Source: Burkholderia cepacia (GTDB lineage Bacteria > Pseudomonadota > Gammaproteobacteria > Burkholderiales > Burkholderiaceae). Taken from it: a stretch of DNA of 64,000 nt. Below are positions 20,366-29,152 of this stretch, one piece after another. Within the stretch, counting starts at the first letter, position 1. The number at the start of each line of letters is the position of its first letter. The DNA is taken from contig NZ_LDWR01000045.1 of assembly GCF_001039005.1 (NCBI RefSeq), positions 1 through 64,000 on the forward strand, read 5' to 3'. Below the pieces are notes generated by a model. That model saw only the letters and a program-made list of their open reading frames with translations. It was not told the DNA's origin and ran no database searches. Made by a program: the position numbers and the translations under genes.

Positions 20366-21292
20366 TCAGCCGGGGCCCGGCCGTGCGTCGAGCAATTGCG
20401 CGCGAATCCAGCGGTGCGCGTCGGTGCGCGCATGCTTCGCGTGCGAGTAGACCTTCACCGTGTAGCGCGGAATCTCGAACGGCGCGGGGAAGATGCGGAT
20501 CGGCGCCGCGTGCCGCAGCGCCTGCGCGGCGCGGTTCGGCACGGTCATCAGGAGTGCGGATTCCGCGATCACGAACGGCGCGGCGAGCACGGTCGGCAAC
20601 TGCACGGCGACCTGCCGGGCGAGGCCGAGCCGGTCGAGCACGTAGTCGACGACGCCGCGCGATTCGTTCCACGGCGTGACGACCACGTGGCGTGCCGCCA
20701 GGTACTGGTCGAGCGTCAGCCGCCGGCGGATGTCCGGATGCGCGGCGCTCGCGATCACGACGTAGTCGTCGGAGAACCAGTCGAAATCCTCGATCCCCGG
20801 CGCGTCGGCTGCCGATTCCTCGTGATAGCCGAGCGCGAAATCGATGCGGCCGGCCGCGAGTTCGTCGACGGAAATCTTCCGGTCGGAATGGACGACCCGA
20901 ATCCGCAGCTGCGGCGCGACGTGCTGAATGCGCGCAACGAACGCCGGCAGCACGGCGAACGCCGTGTAGTCGGTCGCGGCGAACACGAACGTGCGGTCGC
21001 TTTGCGCGGGATCGAAGCGCCGCGCGCGGGCGAGCCCCTTCGACATCGCGTCGAGCGCGTCGCCGGCCCACGTGGCGATATCGTCGGCGCGCACGGTCGG
21101 TTGCATCTCGTTGCCGAGCCGCACGAACAGCGCGTCGCCGATCGCATCGCGCAGCCGCGCAAGCGCATGGCTCAGCGCGGACGGGCTCATTGCGAGCTCG
21201 TGCGCGGCCGCGGCGACCGACCGGTGGCGGTACAGCGCGTCGAACACGAGCAGCAGGTTCAGGTCGAGACGGCGCAGGTCGGGATGCATCAT
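20366..21292 (-). CDS. LysR-family transcriptional regulator
   Basis: About 308 residues. The N-terminal winged HTH is clear in DLNLLLVFDALYRHRSVAAAAHELAMSPSALSHALARLRDAIGDALFVR; the rest is the periplasmic-binding-protein-like effector domain, of the NodD/LeuO-like subgroup that starts DLRRLDLNLLL. ATG 21292 was chosen; a GTG at 21319 and an ATG at 21289 are alternatives and none has a strong ribosome site. It lies upstream of the porin on the same strand, separated by 553 bases. Its target is unknown; it could act on the porin or on the divergent acetyltransferase at 21426. Confidence 0.88.
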   Translation of the reverse strand: MMHPDLRRLDLNLLLVFDALYRHRSVAAAAHELAMSPSALSHALARLRDAIGDALFVRLGNEMQPTVRADDIATWAGDALDAMSKGLARARRFDPAQSDRTFVFAATDYTAFAVLPAFVARIQHVAPQLRIRVVHSDRKISVDELAAGRIDFALGYHEESAADAPGIEDFDWFSDDYVVIASAAHPDIRRRLTLDQYLAARHVVVTPWNESRGVVDYVLDRLGLARQVAVQLPTVLAAPFVIAESALLMTVPNRAAQALRHAAPIRIFPAPFEIPRYTVKVYSHAKHARTDAHRWIRAQLLDARPGPG

Positions 21293-21425
21293 GTTCAGGT
21301 CTAGATGAAGAAACTGCACTTCCTGCAGGCACCGCGTGAACGTAGCATGACGGTCTGATTGGCGCCAGCGCGGTTGCGCGGCGGCGCCTTCCGTTTCGAA
21401 TCCGGGCCGGAGGAGGGCTCAACCC

Positions 21426-21923
21426 GTGCAAATCGACATCCGTTCCGCCACCGTCGCCGACGTGCCGCTGATCCTGCGTTTCATTACCGAGCTGGCCGTC
21501 TACGAGAAGGCGGAGCACGAAGTGGTCGCGACGCCCGCATCGCTCGAGCGCAGCCTGTTCGACGAGGGATCGCCGGCACGTGCGCTGGTGTGCGAGGTCG
21601 ACGGCGAGCCGGCCGGCTTCGCCGTGTATTTCTTCTCGTATTCGACCTGGCTCGCCCGGCAGGGGCTGTATCTCGAGGATCTGTACGTGTCGCCGCGCTT
21701 TCGCGGCGCGGGCGCCGGGCTGCGGCTGCTGAAGACGCTCGCGCGGATCGCGGTCGAATCGGGCTGCGGGCGGTTCGAGTGGAGCGTGCTCGACTGGAAC
21801 GAGCCGGCGATCCGTTTCTACGAGAGCGTCGGCGCGGCGCCGCAGAGCGAGTGGGTGCGTTACCGGCTCGCGGGCGACGAACTGCGCGCGTTTGCCGACA
21901 GCGCGCCGGTGAGCGTCGCGTAA
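21426..21923 (+). CDS. GNAT acetyltransferase, diamine/spermidine N-acetyltransferase-like
   Basis: 165 residues starting at a GTG preceded by GGAGGAGGG. Acetyl-CoA-binding motif A is visible in LYVSPRFRGAGAGLRLL, preceded by LYLEDLY and followed by WSVLDWNEPAIRFYESVGA, a combination typical of the SSAT/thialysine acetyltransferase branch. The N-terminus IRSATVADVPLILRFITELAVYEKAEHEV fits the same branch. Probable substrates are small amines, but that is inference. Diverges from the LysR gene and ends at a strong bidirectional terminator. Confidence 0.85.
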   Translation: MQIDIRSATVADVPLILRFITELAVYEKAEHEVVATPASLERSLFDEGSPARALVCEVDGEPAGFAVYFFSYSTWLARQGLYLEDLYVSPRFRGAGAGLRLLKTLARIAVESGCGRFEWSVLDWNEPAIRFYESVGAAPQSEWVRYRLAGDELRAFADSAPVSVA

Positions 21924-21929
21924 ACGCAA

Positions 21930-21953
21930 AACGGGCGCCGCGGGGCGCCCGTT
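21930..21953. terminator. Bidirectional hairpin between acetyltransferase and hisP
   Basis: AACGGGCGCC (21930-21939) pairs perfectly with GGCGCCCGTT (21944-21953) between convergent genes. The T-tract is short on both sides. Confidence 0.7.
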
Positions 21954-21975
21954 CGCACGTTGTGCGTGTCGTGCG

Positions 21976-22755
21976 TTACTTGAGGCTGCCCGACAGGAAT
22001 CCGCGCAGGCGCTCGCTCTTCGGGTTGGCAAACACCTCGGCCGGCACGCCTTCTTCCTCGACGCGCCCCTGGTGCAGGAACATCACGTGGTTCGACACGT
22101 TGCGCGCAAAGCCCATCTCGTGCGTGACGACGATCATCGTGCGGCCTTCCTCGGCGAGCTTCTGCATCACCTTCAGCACTTCGCCTACCAGTTCCGGGTC
22201 GAGCGCCGACGTCGGCTCGTCGAACAGCATCACGTCGGGATGCATCGCGAGCGCGCGCGCAATTGCCACGCGCTGCTGCTGGCCGCCCGACAGGTGCGAC
22301 GGATACTGCTTCTCGACGCGCGGTGCGAGGCCCACTTTCTCGAGATACTCGCGCGCGCGATCCTCGGCTTCCTTCTTCGGGATGCCGAGCACGTTCACGG
22401 GCGCTTCCATCACGTTCTCGATCACGTTCATGTGCGACCAGAGGTTGAAGTGCTGGAACACCATCGAGAGCTTGGTGCGCACGCGCTGAAGCTGTTTCGG
22501 ATCGGCCGCGCGCAGCGCGCCGGTCTTGTCGGCTTTCGTGCGCACTTCCTCGCCGTCCACGACGATGCGGCCGGCATTCGGCTGCTCGAGGAAGTTGATA
22601 CAACGCAGCATCGTGCTCTTGCCGGAGCCGGACGAGCCGATCACGCTGATCACGTCGCCCGAGTTCGCCTTCAGCGACACGCCCTTGAGCACCTCGTTGT
22701 CGCCGTACCGCTTGTGCAGATCGTCGACGAAAAGCTTTTGAGTCTGGGAATTCAT
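21976..22755 (-). CDS. hisP: Histidine/basic amino acid ABC transporter ATP-binding protein
   Basis: About 259 residues. Walker [21 protein letters not shown], signature [16 protein letters not shown], Walker [17 protein letters not shown] and the H-loop VVTHEMGFA are all intact. The HisP/ArgP-type extra segment between Walker A and the signature ([26 protein letters not shown] region) places it with polar amino acid importers. ATG 22755 has AGGAC upstream; a TTG three bases earlier is less likely. Last gene of the hisJ-hisQ-hisM-hisP operon; drives import across the inner membrane by ATP hydrolysis. Confidence 0.93.
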   Translation of the reverse strand: MNSQTQKLFVDDLHKRYGDNEVLKGVSLKANSGDVISVIGSSGSGKSTMLRCINFLEQPNAGRIVVDGEEVRTKADKTGALRAADPKQLQRVRTKLSMVFQHFNLWSHMNVIENVMEAPVNVLGIPKKEAEDRAREYLEKVGLAPRVEKQYPSHLSGGQQQRVAIARALAMHPDVMLFDEPTSALDPELVGEVLKVMQKLAEEGRTMIVVTHEMGFARNVSNHVMFLHQGRVEEEGVPAEVFANPKSERLRGFLSGSLK

Positions 22756-22773
22756 CAATAGTCCTGCGAAAAC

Positions 22774-23487
22774 TTACTTGCCTTGCGGGCGCAGATACGC
22801 GAGCCAGCGGCGCTCGGCCTGGCGGAACAGCCACACGAGCGTGAACGAGATCACGAGGTAGAGCAGGGCGGCGATGCCGAACGCGTGGAACGACATGTAG
22901 GTCGCCGAGTTCACGTCGCGGGCGATCTTCAGGATGTCGGGCACGGTCGCGGTGAAGGCCACCGTCGTCGCGTGCAGCATCAGGATCACTTCGTTGCTGT
23001 ACAGCGGCAGCGCGCGGCGCAGCGCCGACGGCAGGATCACGCGGCGATACATCGTGAACGGCGTCATCCCGTACGCGCGCGCGGCTTCGATCTCGCCGTA
23101 CGACGTCGCCTTGATCGCGCCCGCGAAGATCTCGGTGGTGTACGCGCAGGTGTTCAGCGTGAACGCGAGCAGCGTGCAGTGCATCCCGTCGCGGAAGAAC
23201 GCATCGAGCAGCGGCGTGCCGCGCACGACCTGGAGGCTATAGAGGCCCGTGTAGCAGAGCAGCAGCTGCACGTAGAGCGGCGTGCCGCGGAACACGTACG
23301 TGTAGAGCCACACGGCGCTCGACAGCCACTTCCGTTTCGACACGCGCGCAACCGCGAGCGGCACCGCCAGGCAGAAGCCGAGGCCGATCGACACGACGAG
23401 CAGCCACAGCGTGATCGCGACGCCGGTGATGCGGTAGCCGTCGGTGAAGAGATAGTTGCGCCAGTATTCTTGGATGAGTTCGATCAT
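22774..23487 (-). CDS. hisM: Histidine/basic amino acid ABC transporter permease HisM
   Basis: 237 residues with about five hydrophobic segments and the cytoplasmic EAA loop EIEAARAYGMTPFTMYRRVILP that contacts the ATPase. The N-terminus MIELIQEYWRNYLFTDGYRITGVAITLWLL is typical of HisM. Its ATG overlaps the hisQ stop by four bases, so the two permease subunits are translationally coupled as expected for an obligate heterodimer. hisP begins 18 bases after its stop. Confidence 0.92.
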   Translation of the reverse strand: MIELIQEYWRNYLFTDGYRITGVAITLWLLVVSIGLGFCLAVPLAVARVSKRKWLSSAVWLYTYVFRGTPLYVQLLLCYTGLYSLQVVRGTPLLDAFFRDGMHCTLLAFTLNTCAYTTEIFAGAIKATSYGEIEAARAYGMTPFTMYRRVILPSALRRALPLYSNEVILMLHATTVAFTATVPDILKIARDVNSATYMSFHAFGIAALLYLVISFTLVWLFRQAERRWLAYLRPQGK

Positions 23488-24173
23488 AGGTCAGCCTTGC
23501 GGACACCGGTCGAGTAGCGCTTTTCGAGCCATATCAGCACGAAGTTCGAGATCGTCGTGATGGCGAGGTAGACCGCTCCCGCGATCAGCGTGAAGAAGAA
23601 GAACCGCAGCGTGCCCTTGCCGGCGTCCTGCGACGCCTTCACGACGTCGGCAAGGCCGATGATCGACACGAGCGCGGTCGACTTCACCAGCACCTGCCAG
23701 TTGTTGCCGATGCCCGGCAGCGCGAAGCGCATCATCTGCGGGAACATGATCCGCGTGAACACCTGCCAGTTCGTCATCCCGTATGCACTGCCGGCCTCGA
23801 GCTGGCCACGCGGCACCGACAGGAACGCGCCGCGGAACGTCTCGGTGAAGTACGCGCCGTAGATGAAGCCGAGCACGAGCACGCCGGCGAGGAACGGGTC
23901 GATGTCGATCTGATCCCAGCCAAGCGCGTCGGTCGCCATGTTCAGCCAGATCTGCAGGCTGTAGAACAGCAGCAGCATCAGCACGAGGTCGGGTACGCCG
24001 CGGATCAGCGTCGTGTAGACGGTGCCGATGCCGTGCGTCACGCGGTTGCGCGACAGCTTCGCACCCGCGCCGAGCAGACCCAGCAGGAACGACAGCGCAA
24101 GCGAAAGCACCGCCAGTTTGACGGTTTGCCAGGTGCCTGCGAGGATCAGCGGGCCGTAACCTTGTAGAAACAT
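23484..24173 (-). CDS. hisQ: Histidine/basic amino acid ABC transporter permease HisQ
   Basis: 229 residues from the ATG at 24173, chosen because AAGGA lies 6 bases upstream and the family N-terminus MFLQGYGPLILAGTWQTVKL starts there. Several membrane segments and the EAA loop GQLEAGSAYGMTNWQVFTRIMFP are present. Partner of HisM in the inner membrane. A 217-base gap with two hairpins separates it from hisJ, a common device for making more binding protein than permease. Confidence 0.92.
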   Translation of the reverse strand: MFLQGYGPLILAGTWQTVKLAVLSLALSFLLGLLGAGAKLSRNRVTHGIGTVYTTLIRGVPDLVLMLLLFYSLQIWLNMATDALGWDQIDIDPFLAGVLVLGFIYGAYFTETFRGAFLSVPRGQLEAGSAYGMTNWQVFTRIMFPQMMRFALPGIGNNWQVLVKSTALVSIIGLADVVKASQDAGKGTLRFFFFTLIAGAVYLAITTISNFVLIWLEKRYSTGVRKADL

Positions 24174-24262
24174 ATGTGGTCCTTGACGGCGCACGCGGTG
24201 CGCCGCGAAAGACGCGCCCGCCAAGCTGCGCGGAACGCCCCGTGCGTATCATGACCGTCCGC

Positions 24263-24305
24263 CCCGGCAACGATGCCGGGCCAGCCCGTCGCGCGAGCGG
24301 CGGGC
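24263..24305 (-). promoter_or_regulatory. Tandem intercistronic hairpins between hisJ and hisQ
   Basis: CCCGGCA 24263-24269 pairs with TGCCGGG 24274-24280, and GCCCGTCGC 24284-24292 pairs with GCGGCGGGC 24297-24305 (one wobble). There is no T-tract. Likely a partial terminator or an mRNA 3'-end stabiliser that raises hisJ relative to the permease genes. Confidence 0.55.
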
Positions 24306-24390
24306 AAGGGGGCGGGCGGCGCGTGGTTGACTGCCTGTACTGCCCGGACGCGGGGCCGCCCCCGCATCCGTTGCTTCTCAAGGTCGGCGC

Positions 24391-25167
24391 TCAGCGGGCC
24401 GAATAGACGCTGAACGAGAAATACTTGTGCGACAGCCGGTCGTACGTGCCGTCCTTGTGCATGTCGGCCAGCGCCTGGTTGATCTTGAGCTTCAGGTCCG
24501 TATCGTCCTTGCGCACGCCGATCGCGGTGCCGTCGCCGATCGTCTTCGGATCCTTCACTTCCGGTCCGGCGAACGCGAAACCCTTGCCGCGCGGCGTGCG
24601 CAGGAAGCCGTAGTCGGCCTGCAGCTCGTCCTGCAGCGTCGCGTCGAGGCGGCCCGAGCCGAGATCGGCATAGACCTGGTCCTGGTTCTGGTAAGGAATG
24701 ATCGTCACGCCCTGCGGTTCCCAGTACGCCTTCGCGTAGGTTTCCTGCGTCGAGCCCTGCTCGACGCCGACGCGCTTGCCCTTCAGCGACGCGACCGTCG
24801 GCAGCAGCGGCGAGCCGGTCTTCGCGATCATCCGCGCCGGCGCGTCGTACACCTTGTCGGAGAAGTCGATCTGCTCGCGGCGCTTGTCCGTGACGGTCAG
24901 CGACGACACGATGACGTCGTACTTCTTCGCCTTCAGCGCCGGAATGATCCCGTCGAGATCCTGCGCCACCCACACGCATTTCACGTTGATCCGTTTGCAG
25001 ATCTCCTTGGTGAGATCGACGTCGAAACCGACGATCTCGCCGCTCGGTGCGGTCGACTCGAACGGCGGGTAGCTGGCATCGACGCCGATCCGCACGGTCT
25101 TCCACTCCTTCGCGAAGGCGCTGCCCGCCACGAGGGCGAGGGCGGCGCACAGGGCGGCCTTCTTCAT
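24391..25167 (-). CDS. hisJ: Histidine/lysine/arginine/ornithine periplasmic binding protein
   Basis: 258 residues. Signal peptide MKKAALCAALALVAGSAFA is followed by the SBP_bac_3 domain: VRIGVDASYPPFES, the family signature GFDVDLTKEICKRI, and LTVTDKRREQIDFSDKVY. These are features of the HisJ/ArgT group that hands basic amino acids to HisQMP. ATG 25167 has AGAAGGA five bases upstream; the longer open frame is not needed. The two Cys residues expected in the lobe (KRINVKCVWV) include one visible here. First gene of the operon. Confidence 0.92.
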   Translation of the reverse strand: MKKAALCAALALVAGSAFAKEWKTVRIGVDASYPPFESTAPSGEIVGFDVDLTKEICKRINVKCVWVAQDLDGIIPALKAKKYDVIVSSLTVTDKRREQIDFSDKVYDAPARMIAKTGSPLLPTVASLKGKRVGVEQGSTQETYAKAYWEPQGVTIIPYQNQDQVYADLGSGRLDATLQDELQADYGFLRTPRGKGFAFAGPEVKDPKTIGDGTAIGVRKDDTDLKLKINQALADMHKDGTYDRLSHKYFSFSVYSAR

Positions 25168-25539
25168 TTCCATCCTTCTGTTGCTGACTTTCCGGGGCGC
25201 GCGCGGCCGGTCGGACCGGGCACCGCGGCGTATTCTAGACGGCCAAAATTCGCCGATCGGCGCTCTGGCGATGGCGGCCGCCGAAAGGGCGATCGCCAAA
25301 AGGGCGGTATTTTACCCGAACGCGATACCCGGAAAACGGCAATCCGGCGCGATCGATCGATTCTTCGACTCTTCGATTCGGCTGTTGCGGCAATCGTGGT
25401 ATTCGCAACGAGTATTACGGTGATTGGGCGCGCGAGTGCAACGATGCGGTGCGCCGGTGGCGGATTGTGGCGCCATCGGCGCCCCCCTACAGTGGAGGTA
25501 AACCCGCAAAGAGAACCCGCCTCCCGGAGTGCCCGCCCC

Positions 25540-26238
25540 ATGTTCCAGATCCGCCGCGCCGAAGACCGCTGCCACACGGGCCACGGCTGGCTCGAGTCGC
25601 GTCACAGCTTTGCGCCCGCCGGCCGTGCGGCGAACGCGCATCCGCCGGTCGGCGCGCTGCACGTGCTGAGCGAGGACCTGATCGCGCCGACGCGCGGCTT
25701 CGGAATGCAGCCGCGCCGCGACGTGGAGATCGTCACCTATGTGCTGGACGGCACGCTCGCGCACCGCGACAGCCTCGGCTGCGGCGCGATCGTCCGTGCC
25801 GGCGGCATCCAGCGGATGAGCGCCGGCACGGGGCTCATGCACAGCGAAACCAACGCGTCGCGCGACCGGCCGCTGCATCTGCTGCAGATCTGGCTGCAGC
25901 CGGCCGAACGGGGCGGGCGGCCCGGTTATGAGGAACGGCGCTTCGCCGACGACGAGAAACGCGGTCGGCTGCGGCTGGTCGCGGCGCCGGACGGCGGCGA
26001 CGGTGCACTGTCGATGCGTGCGGACGCTCGCATTTTCGTGGGACTGATCGACGGCGGCGAGGCTGCGGCGTTCGACCTGCCGGCCGGGCGCAGCGCCTAC
26101 GTGCACGTGGTGCGCGGCGACGTCGAGGTCAATGGCCATGCGCTGGCCGCCGGCGACGGCGCGCGGATCGGCGGCGCGGACGCGGTTGCGTTCGCGCGCG
26201 GCCGTGCGGCCGAGGTGCTGCTGTTCGACGTCGCCTGA
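25540..26238 (+). CDS. Pirin family bicupin protein
   Basis: 232 residues, the length of E. coli YhhW. The N-terminal cupin carries the metal-site pattern: H in RGFGMQPRRDVEIVTYVLDGTLAHRDS, then IQRMSAGTGLMHSETN, with His/Glu ligands available; the C-terminal cupin ends VNGHALAAGDGARIGG. YhhW-type pirins can act as quercetin dioxygenases in vitro; a regulatory role has been proposed for others. Here function is inferred from family only. The start at 25540 has CGGAG ten bases upstream; the open frame extends far upstream without similarity. Monocistronic with a terminator. Confidence 0.88.
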   Translation: MFQIRRAEDRCHTGHGWLESRHSFAPAGRAANAHPPVGALHVLSEDLIAPTRGFGMQPRRDVEIVTYVLDGTLAHRDSLGCGAIVRAGGIQRMSAGTGLMHSETNASRDRPLHLLQIWLQPAERGGRPGYEERRFADDEKRGRLRLVAAPDGGDGALSMRADARIFVGLIDGGEAAAFDLPAGRSAYVHVVRGDVEVNGHALAAGDGARIGGADAVAFARGRAAEVLLFDVA

Positions 26239-26246
26239 AATGAAAA

Positions 26247-26278
26247 AAGGGGACGCGGGCCGGTGCCCGCGTCCCCTT
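26247..26278. terminator. Bidirectional terminator between pirin and Spy-like gene
   Basis: A perfect 14-base stem (26247-26260 with 26265-26278) and loop CGGT, preceded by six A residues that form the T-tract for the minus-strand gene. Confidence 0.9.
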
Positions 26279-26308
26279 CGGCACCGCTCCGGGGAGCGGC
26301 CGGCCGGC

Positions 26309-26857
26309 TTACTGCGCCGGTGCCGACGCGGCCTTGGCCGCGCGATGCTGCTCCCAGCGTTCCTTCATCTTCTCGTGACGCTGTTCCATCTTCGCGAACT
26401 GCTGCTTGAGCGCCGTGCTGACCGTGGTCTTCTGCTGGTCGTTCAGCCCGTTGTAGAACGCGAGCCACGCGGCGGACGTCTGCTCGCGCAGTTGCGCGTT
26501 CTGCTGCTCGGCCTGCTGGCGTGCGGCGTGCATCGCGTTCAGGTCGAGAATCGGCTGGTTCTGCTGCGCCTTGAACTGTTCGCCCATCTGCTCGTGGCTC
26601 TTGCGCATCGCTTCACGGTTCTGCTTCATCGTGTTGATGGCCGTCTGCCATTGCTGTTCCTGCGACGCGTTGAGCTTCAGCTGGTCGTGCAGCTTCATGA
26701 TCACGCCGAACGGGCCGCCGTCGTGCCCGTGCATCTGGTGGGCGCCGGGGCCGCCCGGCGGCGGCATGTCGTTGGGCTGCGCGGCATGCGCGGTGCCGAA
26801 TGCGAGAGCGAGCACAGTGGCGGCCGCGATGGCCACGCGGGAAGTCTTCTTATACAT
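26309..26857 (-). CDS. Spy/CpxP-like periplasmic protein (LTXXQ family)
   Basis: 182 residues from ATG 26857, chosen for AAGGAG eight bases upstream. Signal peptide MYKKTSRVAIAAATVLALAFGTAHA, then a His/Gly/Pro-rich linker (GPGAHQMHGHDGG) that could bind metal, then long Gln/Lys/Met-rich helices. The pattern LKLNASQEQQW and GLNDQQKTTVS are two degenerate LTxxQ-like motifs, as in Spy and CpxP, which sense or chaperone misfolded envelope proteins. It diverges from an OmpR/EnvZ-like two-component system, and direct-repeat operator-like sequences lie between them, so it is probably a target of that system. Confidence 0.82.
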   Translation of the reverse strand: MYKKTSRVAIAAATVLALAFGTAHAAQPNDMPPPGGPGAHQMHGHDGGPFGVIMKLHDQLKLNASQEQQWQTAINTMKQNREAMRKSHEQMGEQFKAQQNQPILDLNAMHAARQQAEQQNAQLREQTSAAWLAFYNGLNDQQKTTVSTALKQQFAKMEQRHEKMKERWEQHRAAKAASAPAQ

Positions 26858-26959
26858 TTCAGAAACTCCTTGTATCCAAAGGGTCCGGCGATGCGGTATT
26901 TGGAAAGCCGCGTACCGCATCCGGTAAGACGGAGGTTAGCGATGCAGGCCCCGGCCGGT

Positions 26960-27024
26960 GTTACGCGGGGAGGTGGCCCGGTTACGGTGCATTACAGTTC
27001 CCTTGCGCGGTAACCCGCAGTAAC
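26960..27024. promoter_or_regulatory. OmpR-type direct-repeat sites between Spy-like gene and response regulator
   Basis: GTAAC repeats with ten-base spacing at 27010-27014 and 27020-27024 on the plus strand. On the minus strand GTAAT-N5-GTAAC covers 26981-26995, and one more half-site (GTTAC on plus) lies at 26960-26964. OmpR-family dimers bind tandem half-sites one helical turn apart, and the two pairs face opposite promoters. Confidence 0.6.
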
Positions 27025-27081
27025 CCTTTCGTCCCTTTGTTTCGTTCTTTGACCCCGCCCTCGCGCGGTAAACTTCGAGCC

Positions 27082-27807
27082 ATGACTACCCAGATCCTCA
27101 TCGTCGACGACGACCAAGAACTCCGAGACCTGCTGCGCGACTATCTCGTGCGCCAGGGGATGGAAGTGTCCGTGCTGCACGACGCGGCGACGCTCGAGAA
27201 GCGCCTCGAGCGCGAGCGCCCCGACCTGATCGTGCTGGACCTGATGATGCCGGGCGTGGACGGCCTGACCGCGCTGCGCCAGTTGCGCGCGGCCGGCGAC
27301 GACATTCCCGTGATCATGCTGACCGCGCGGGCGGACGACGTCGACCGGATCGTCGGGCTCGAGCTCGGCGCGGACGACTACCTCGGCAAGCCGTTCAACC
27401 CGCGCGAGTTGCTCGCGCGCGTGCAGGCCGTGCTGCGTCGCCGCCGCGCGACCCCGTCGGCGGCCGCGCCCGAACAGCGCGAACCGTTCGCGTTCGGCCG
27501 CTTCGTGCTCGACTTCCAGGCGCGCACGCTGTCGGTCGACGGCAAGCCGGCCACGCTGTCGAGCAGCGAATTCGCGCTGCTGAAGATCTTCGTGAACCAT
27601 GCGCTGCGCACGCTCACGCGCGAGCGGCTGCTCGAGCTGCTGCACGGGCCCGAGTACGACGGCACCGACCGCGGCATCGACGTCCAGGTGTGGCGCCTGC
27701 GCCGCATCCTCGAAACGGATCCGTCGACGCCACGCTTCATCCAGACGGTGCGCGGGCGCGGCTACGTATTCGTGCCCGACGGCGAGGCCCATGCGCAAAC
27801 CCATTGA
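27082..27807 (+). CDS. OmpR-family response regulator
   Basis: 241 residues. Receiver domain: acidic pocket DDD near residues 9-11, phospho-acceptor Asp in LIVLDLMMPGVDG near 54, Thr in MLTARA and Lys in GKPFNPREL. The C-terminal winged helix holds LSSSEFALLKIFVNH and RGIDVQVWRLRRILETDPSTPRFIQTVRGRGYVF. It closely resembles the OmpR branch. The last 17 bases overlap the sensor kinase gene. Likely controls the divergent Spy-like gene and its own operon through the GTAAC repeats. Confidence 0.93.
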   Translation: MTTQILIVDDDQELRDLLRDYLVRQGMEVSVLHDAATLEKRLERERPDLIVLDLMMPGVDGLTALRQLRAAGDDIPVIMLTARADDVDRIVGLELGADDYLGKPFNPRELLARVQAVLRRRRATPSAAAPEQREPFAFGRFVLDFQARTLSVDGKPATLSSSEFALLKIFVNHALRTLTRERLLELLHGPEYDGTDRGIDVQVWRLRRILETDPSTPRFIQTVRGRGYVFVPDGEAHAQTH

Positions 27808-29107
27808 TTCACTGTTCGGGCGGCTGGCGCTGCTCGTCATCGGTGTGCTGCTCCTGTCGCACTTCGCGTGGTTTTTCGCGATGCGGCTCGAGCGCAACCA
27901 GATGCAGACGCGTTACGCGGTCGAAGAGGCCGCGTTCCTGGTCGACGCGGTGCGCCAGCACGTCGAGCGCACGCCCGACCAGCCTTTGCCGTCCCGCGTG
28001 CGGCTCGTGACGCCGGACAGTGCCGACGTGCCGAAGAACGACGTGTCGAACCTGCCGGCGGCGCTCAAGCGGTTCCGCGACGACGTGAGCGAGCGGATGC
28101 CGCCCGGCACGCGCGTCGAGATCGGCGCGCCCGGCCATCCGCCCGTGCTGTGGGTCAAGGAGCCGGCCGACCGCAACTGGATCGTGGTGCCCGTGCAGCC
28201 GCTGCGGCCGCCGCGCTCGCTGGACCGGATGCTGCTGTGGCTCGGCACGATCTTCTCGGCCGGCGTGATCGCCGCGCTGTTCGCGGCCTGGCAGCTGCAG
28301 CAGCCGCTGCGTTCGCTGGCGCGCGCGGTTGCGCGCTTCGGCCGCGGGCAGCCGGTGCCGCCGCTGCGCGAGCGCGGCCCACGCGAGCTGCGCCAGCTCA
28401 CGCATGGTTTCAACCAGATGGTGGAACAGGTGTCGCAGGCCGAGAGCGACCGCGCGGTGATGCTGGCGGGCGTCGCGCACGACCTGCGCACGCCGCTGGC
28501 GCGGATGCGGCTGCGTGCGGAAATGATGGACGACGTACGGTTGCGCGACGGTGTCGTGCGCGACGTCGACTCGATGTCGCACATCGTCGACCAGTTTCTG
28601 GTGTTTGCGCACGGCGGGTCCGACCGCAGCGAGCCGGTGCCGGTCGATCAGGCGTGCGAGCGGATCGCGCGCAGCTATCGTGCGGTCGCGCCGAACGCGC
28701 CGACGGTCCAGACGCGGCTCGACGCCGATCCGGGCTTCCGGCTGCCGACGGCGACGCTCGACCGGATCCTGTCTAACCTGCTGGACAACGCGCATGCGTA
28801 CGGCGCGCCGCCCGTGCTCGTCGAGACGGAGCGCACACCGACCGGCTATGTGCTGTCGGTCAGCGACAGCGGCGGCGGGATTGCACCCCGCGACCTCGCG
28901 GCCGCCACCCGGCCGTTCGTGCGGCTCGACCCGGCCCGCGGCGGCAACGGCCACAGCGGGCTCGGGCTCGCGATCGTCGAGCGGCTCGTGCTCAGGCTGG
29001 GCGGGGCGTGCGACATCGGCAACCGCCCGGAAGGCGGCCTGCGCGTCGCGATGACGTTCCCGTTCGAGGTCGTGCCGAAGGACGAACCCCACGCACAGGC
29101 TGCGTAA
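27791..29107 (+). CDS. EnvZ-like sensor histidine kinase
   Basis: 438 residues: a first membrane segment at about 10-30, a periplasmic domain of about 120 residues, a second segment (WLGTIFSAGVIAALFAAWQL) near 145-165, HAMP linker, H-box GVAHDLRTPLARMRLRAEMM with the phosphorylated His, and HATPase with N-box LSNLLDNAHAYG, G1 SDSGGGI and G2 GHSGLGLAIVERL. The H-box is nearly that of EnvZ. Starts inside the response regulator gene, so the pair is translationally coupled. Signal sensed is unknown; envelope stress is suggested by the divergent Spy-like gene. Confidence 0.93.
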   Translation: MRKPIDSLFGRLALLVIGVLLLSHFAWFFAMRLERNQMQTRYAVEEAAFLVDAVRQHVERTPDQPLPSRVRLVTPDSADVPKNDVSNLPAALKRFRDDVSERMPPGTRVEIGAPGHPPVLWVKEPADRNWIVVPVQPLRPPRSLDRMLLWLGTIFSAGVIAALFAAWQLQQPLRSLARAVARFGRGQPVPPLRERGPRELRQLTHGFNQMVEQVSQAESDRAVMLAGVAHDLRTPLARMRLRAEMMDDVRLRDGVVRDVDSMSHIVDQFLVFAHGGSDRSEPVPVDQACERIARSYRAVAPNAPTVQTRLDADPGFRLPTATLDRILSNLLDNAHAYGAPPVLVETERTPTGYVLSVSDSGGGIAPRDLAAATRPFVRLDPARGGNGHSGLGLAIVERLVLRLGGACDIGNRPEGGLRVAMTFPFEVVPKDEPHAQAA

Positions 29108-29152
29108 GGGTTGCATGCGGCGCCTGCCCGGCCGGGCGGGCGCCGCGCGGCA

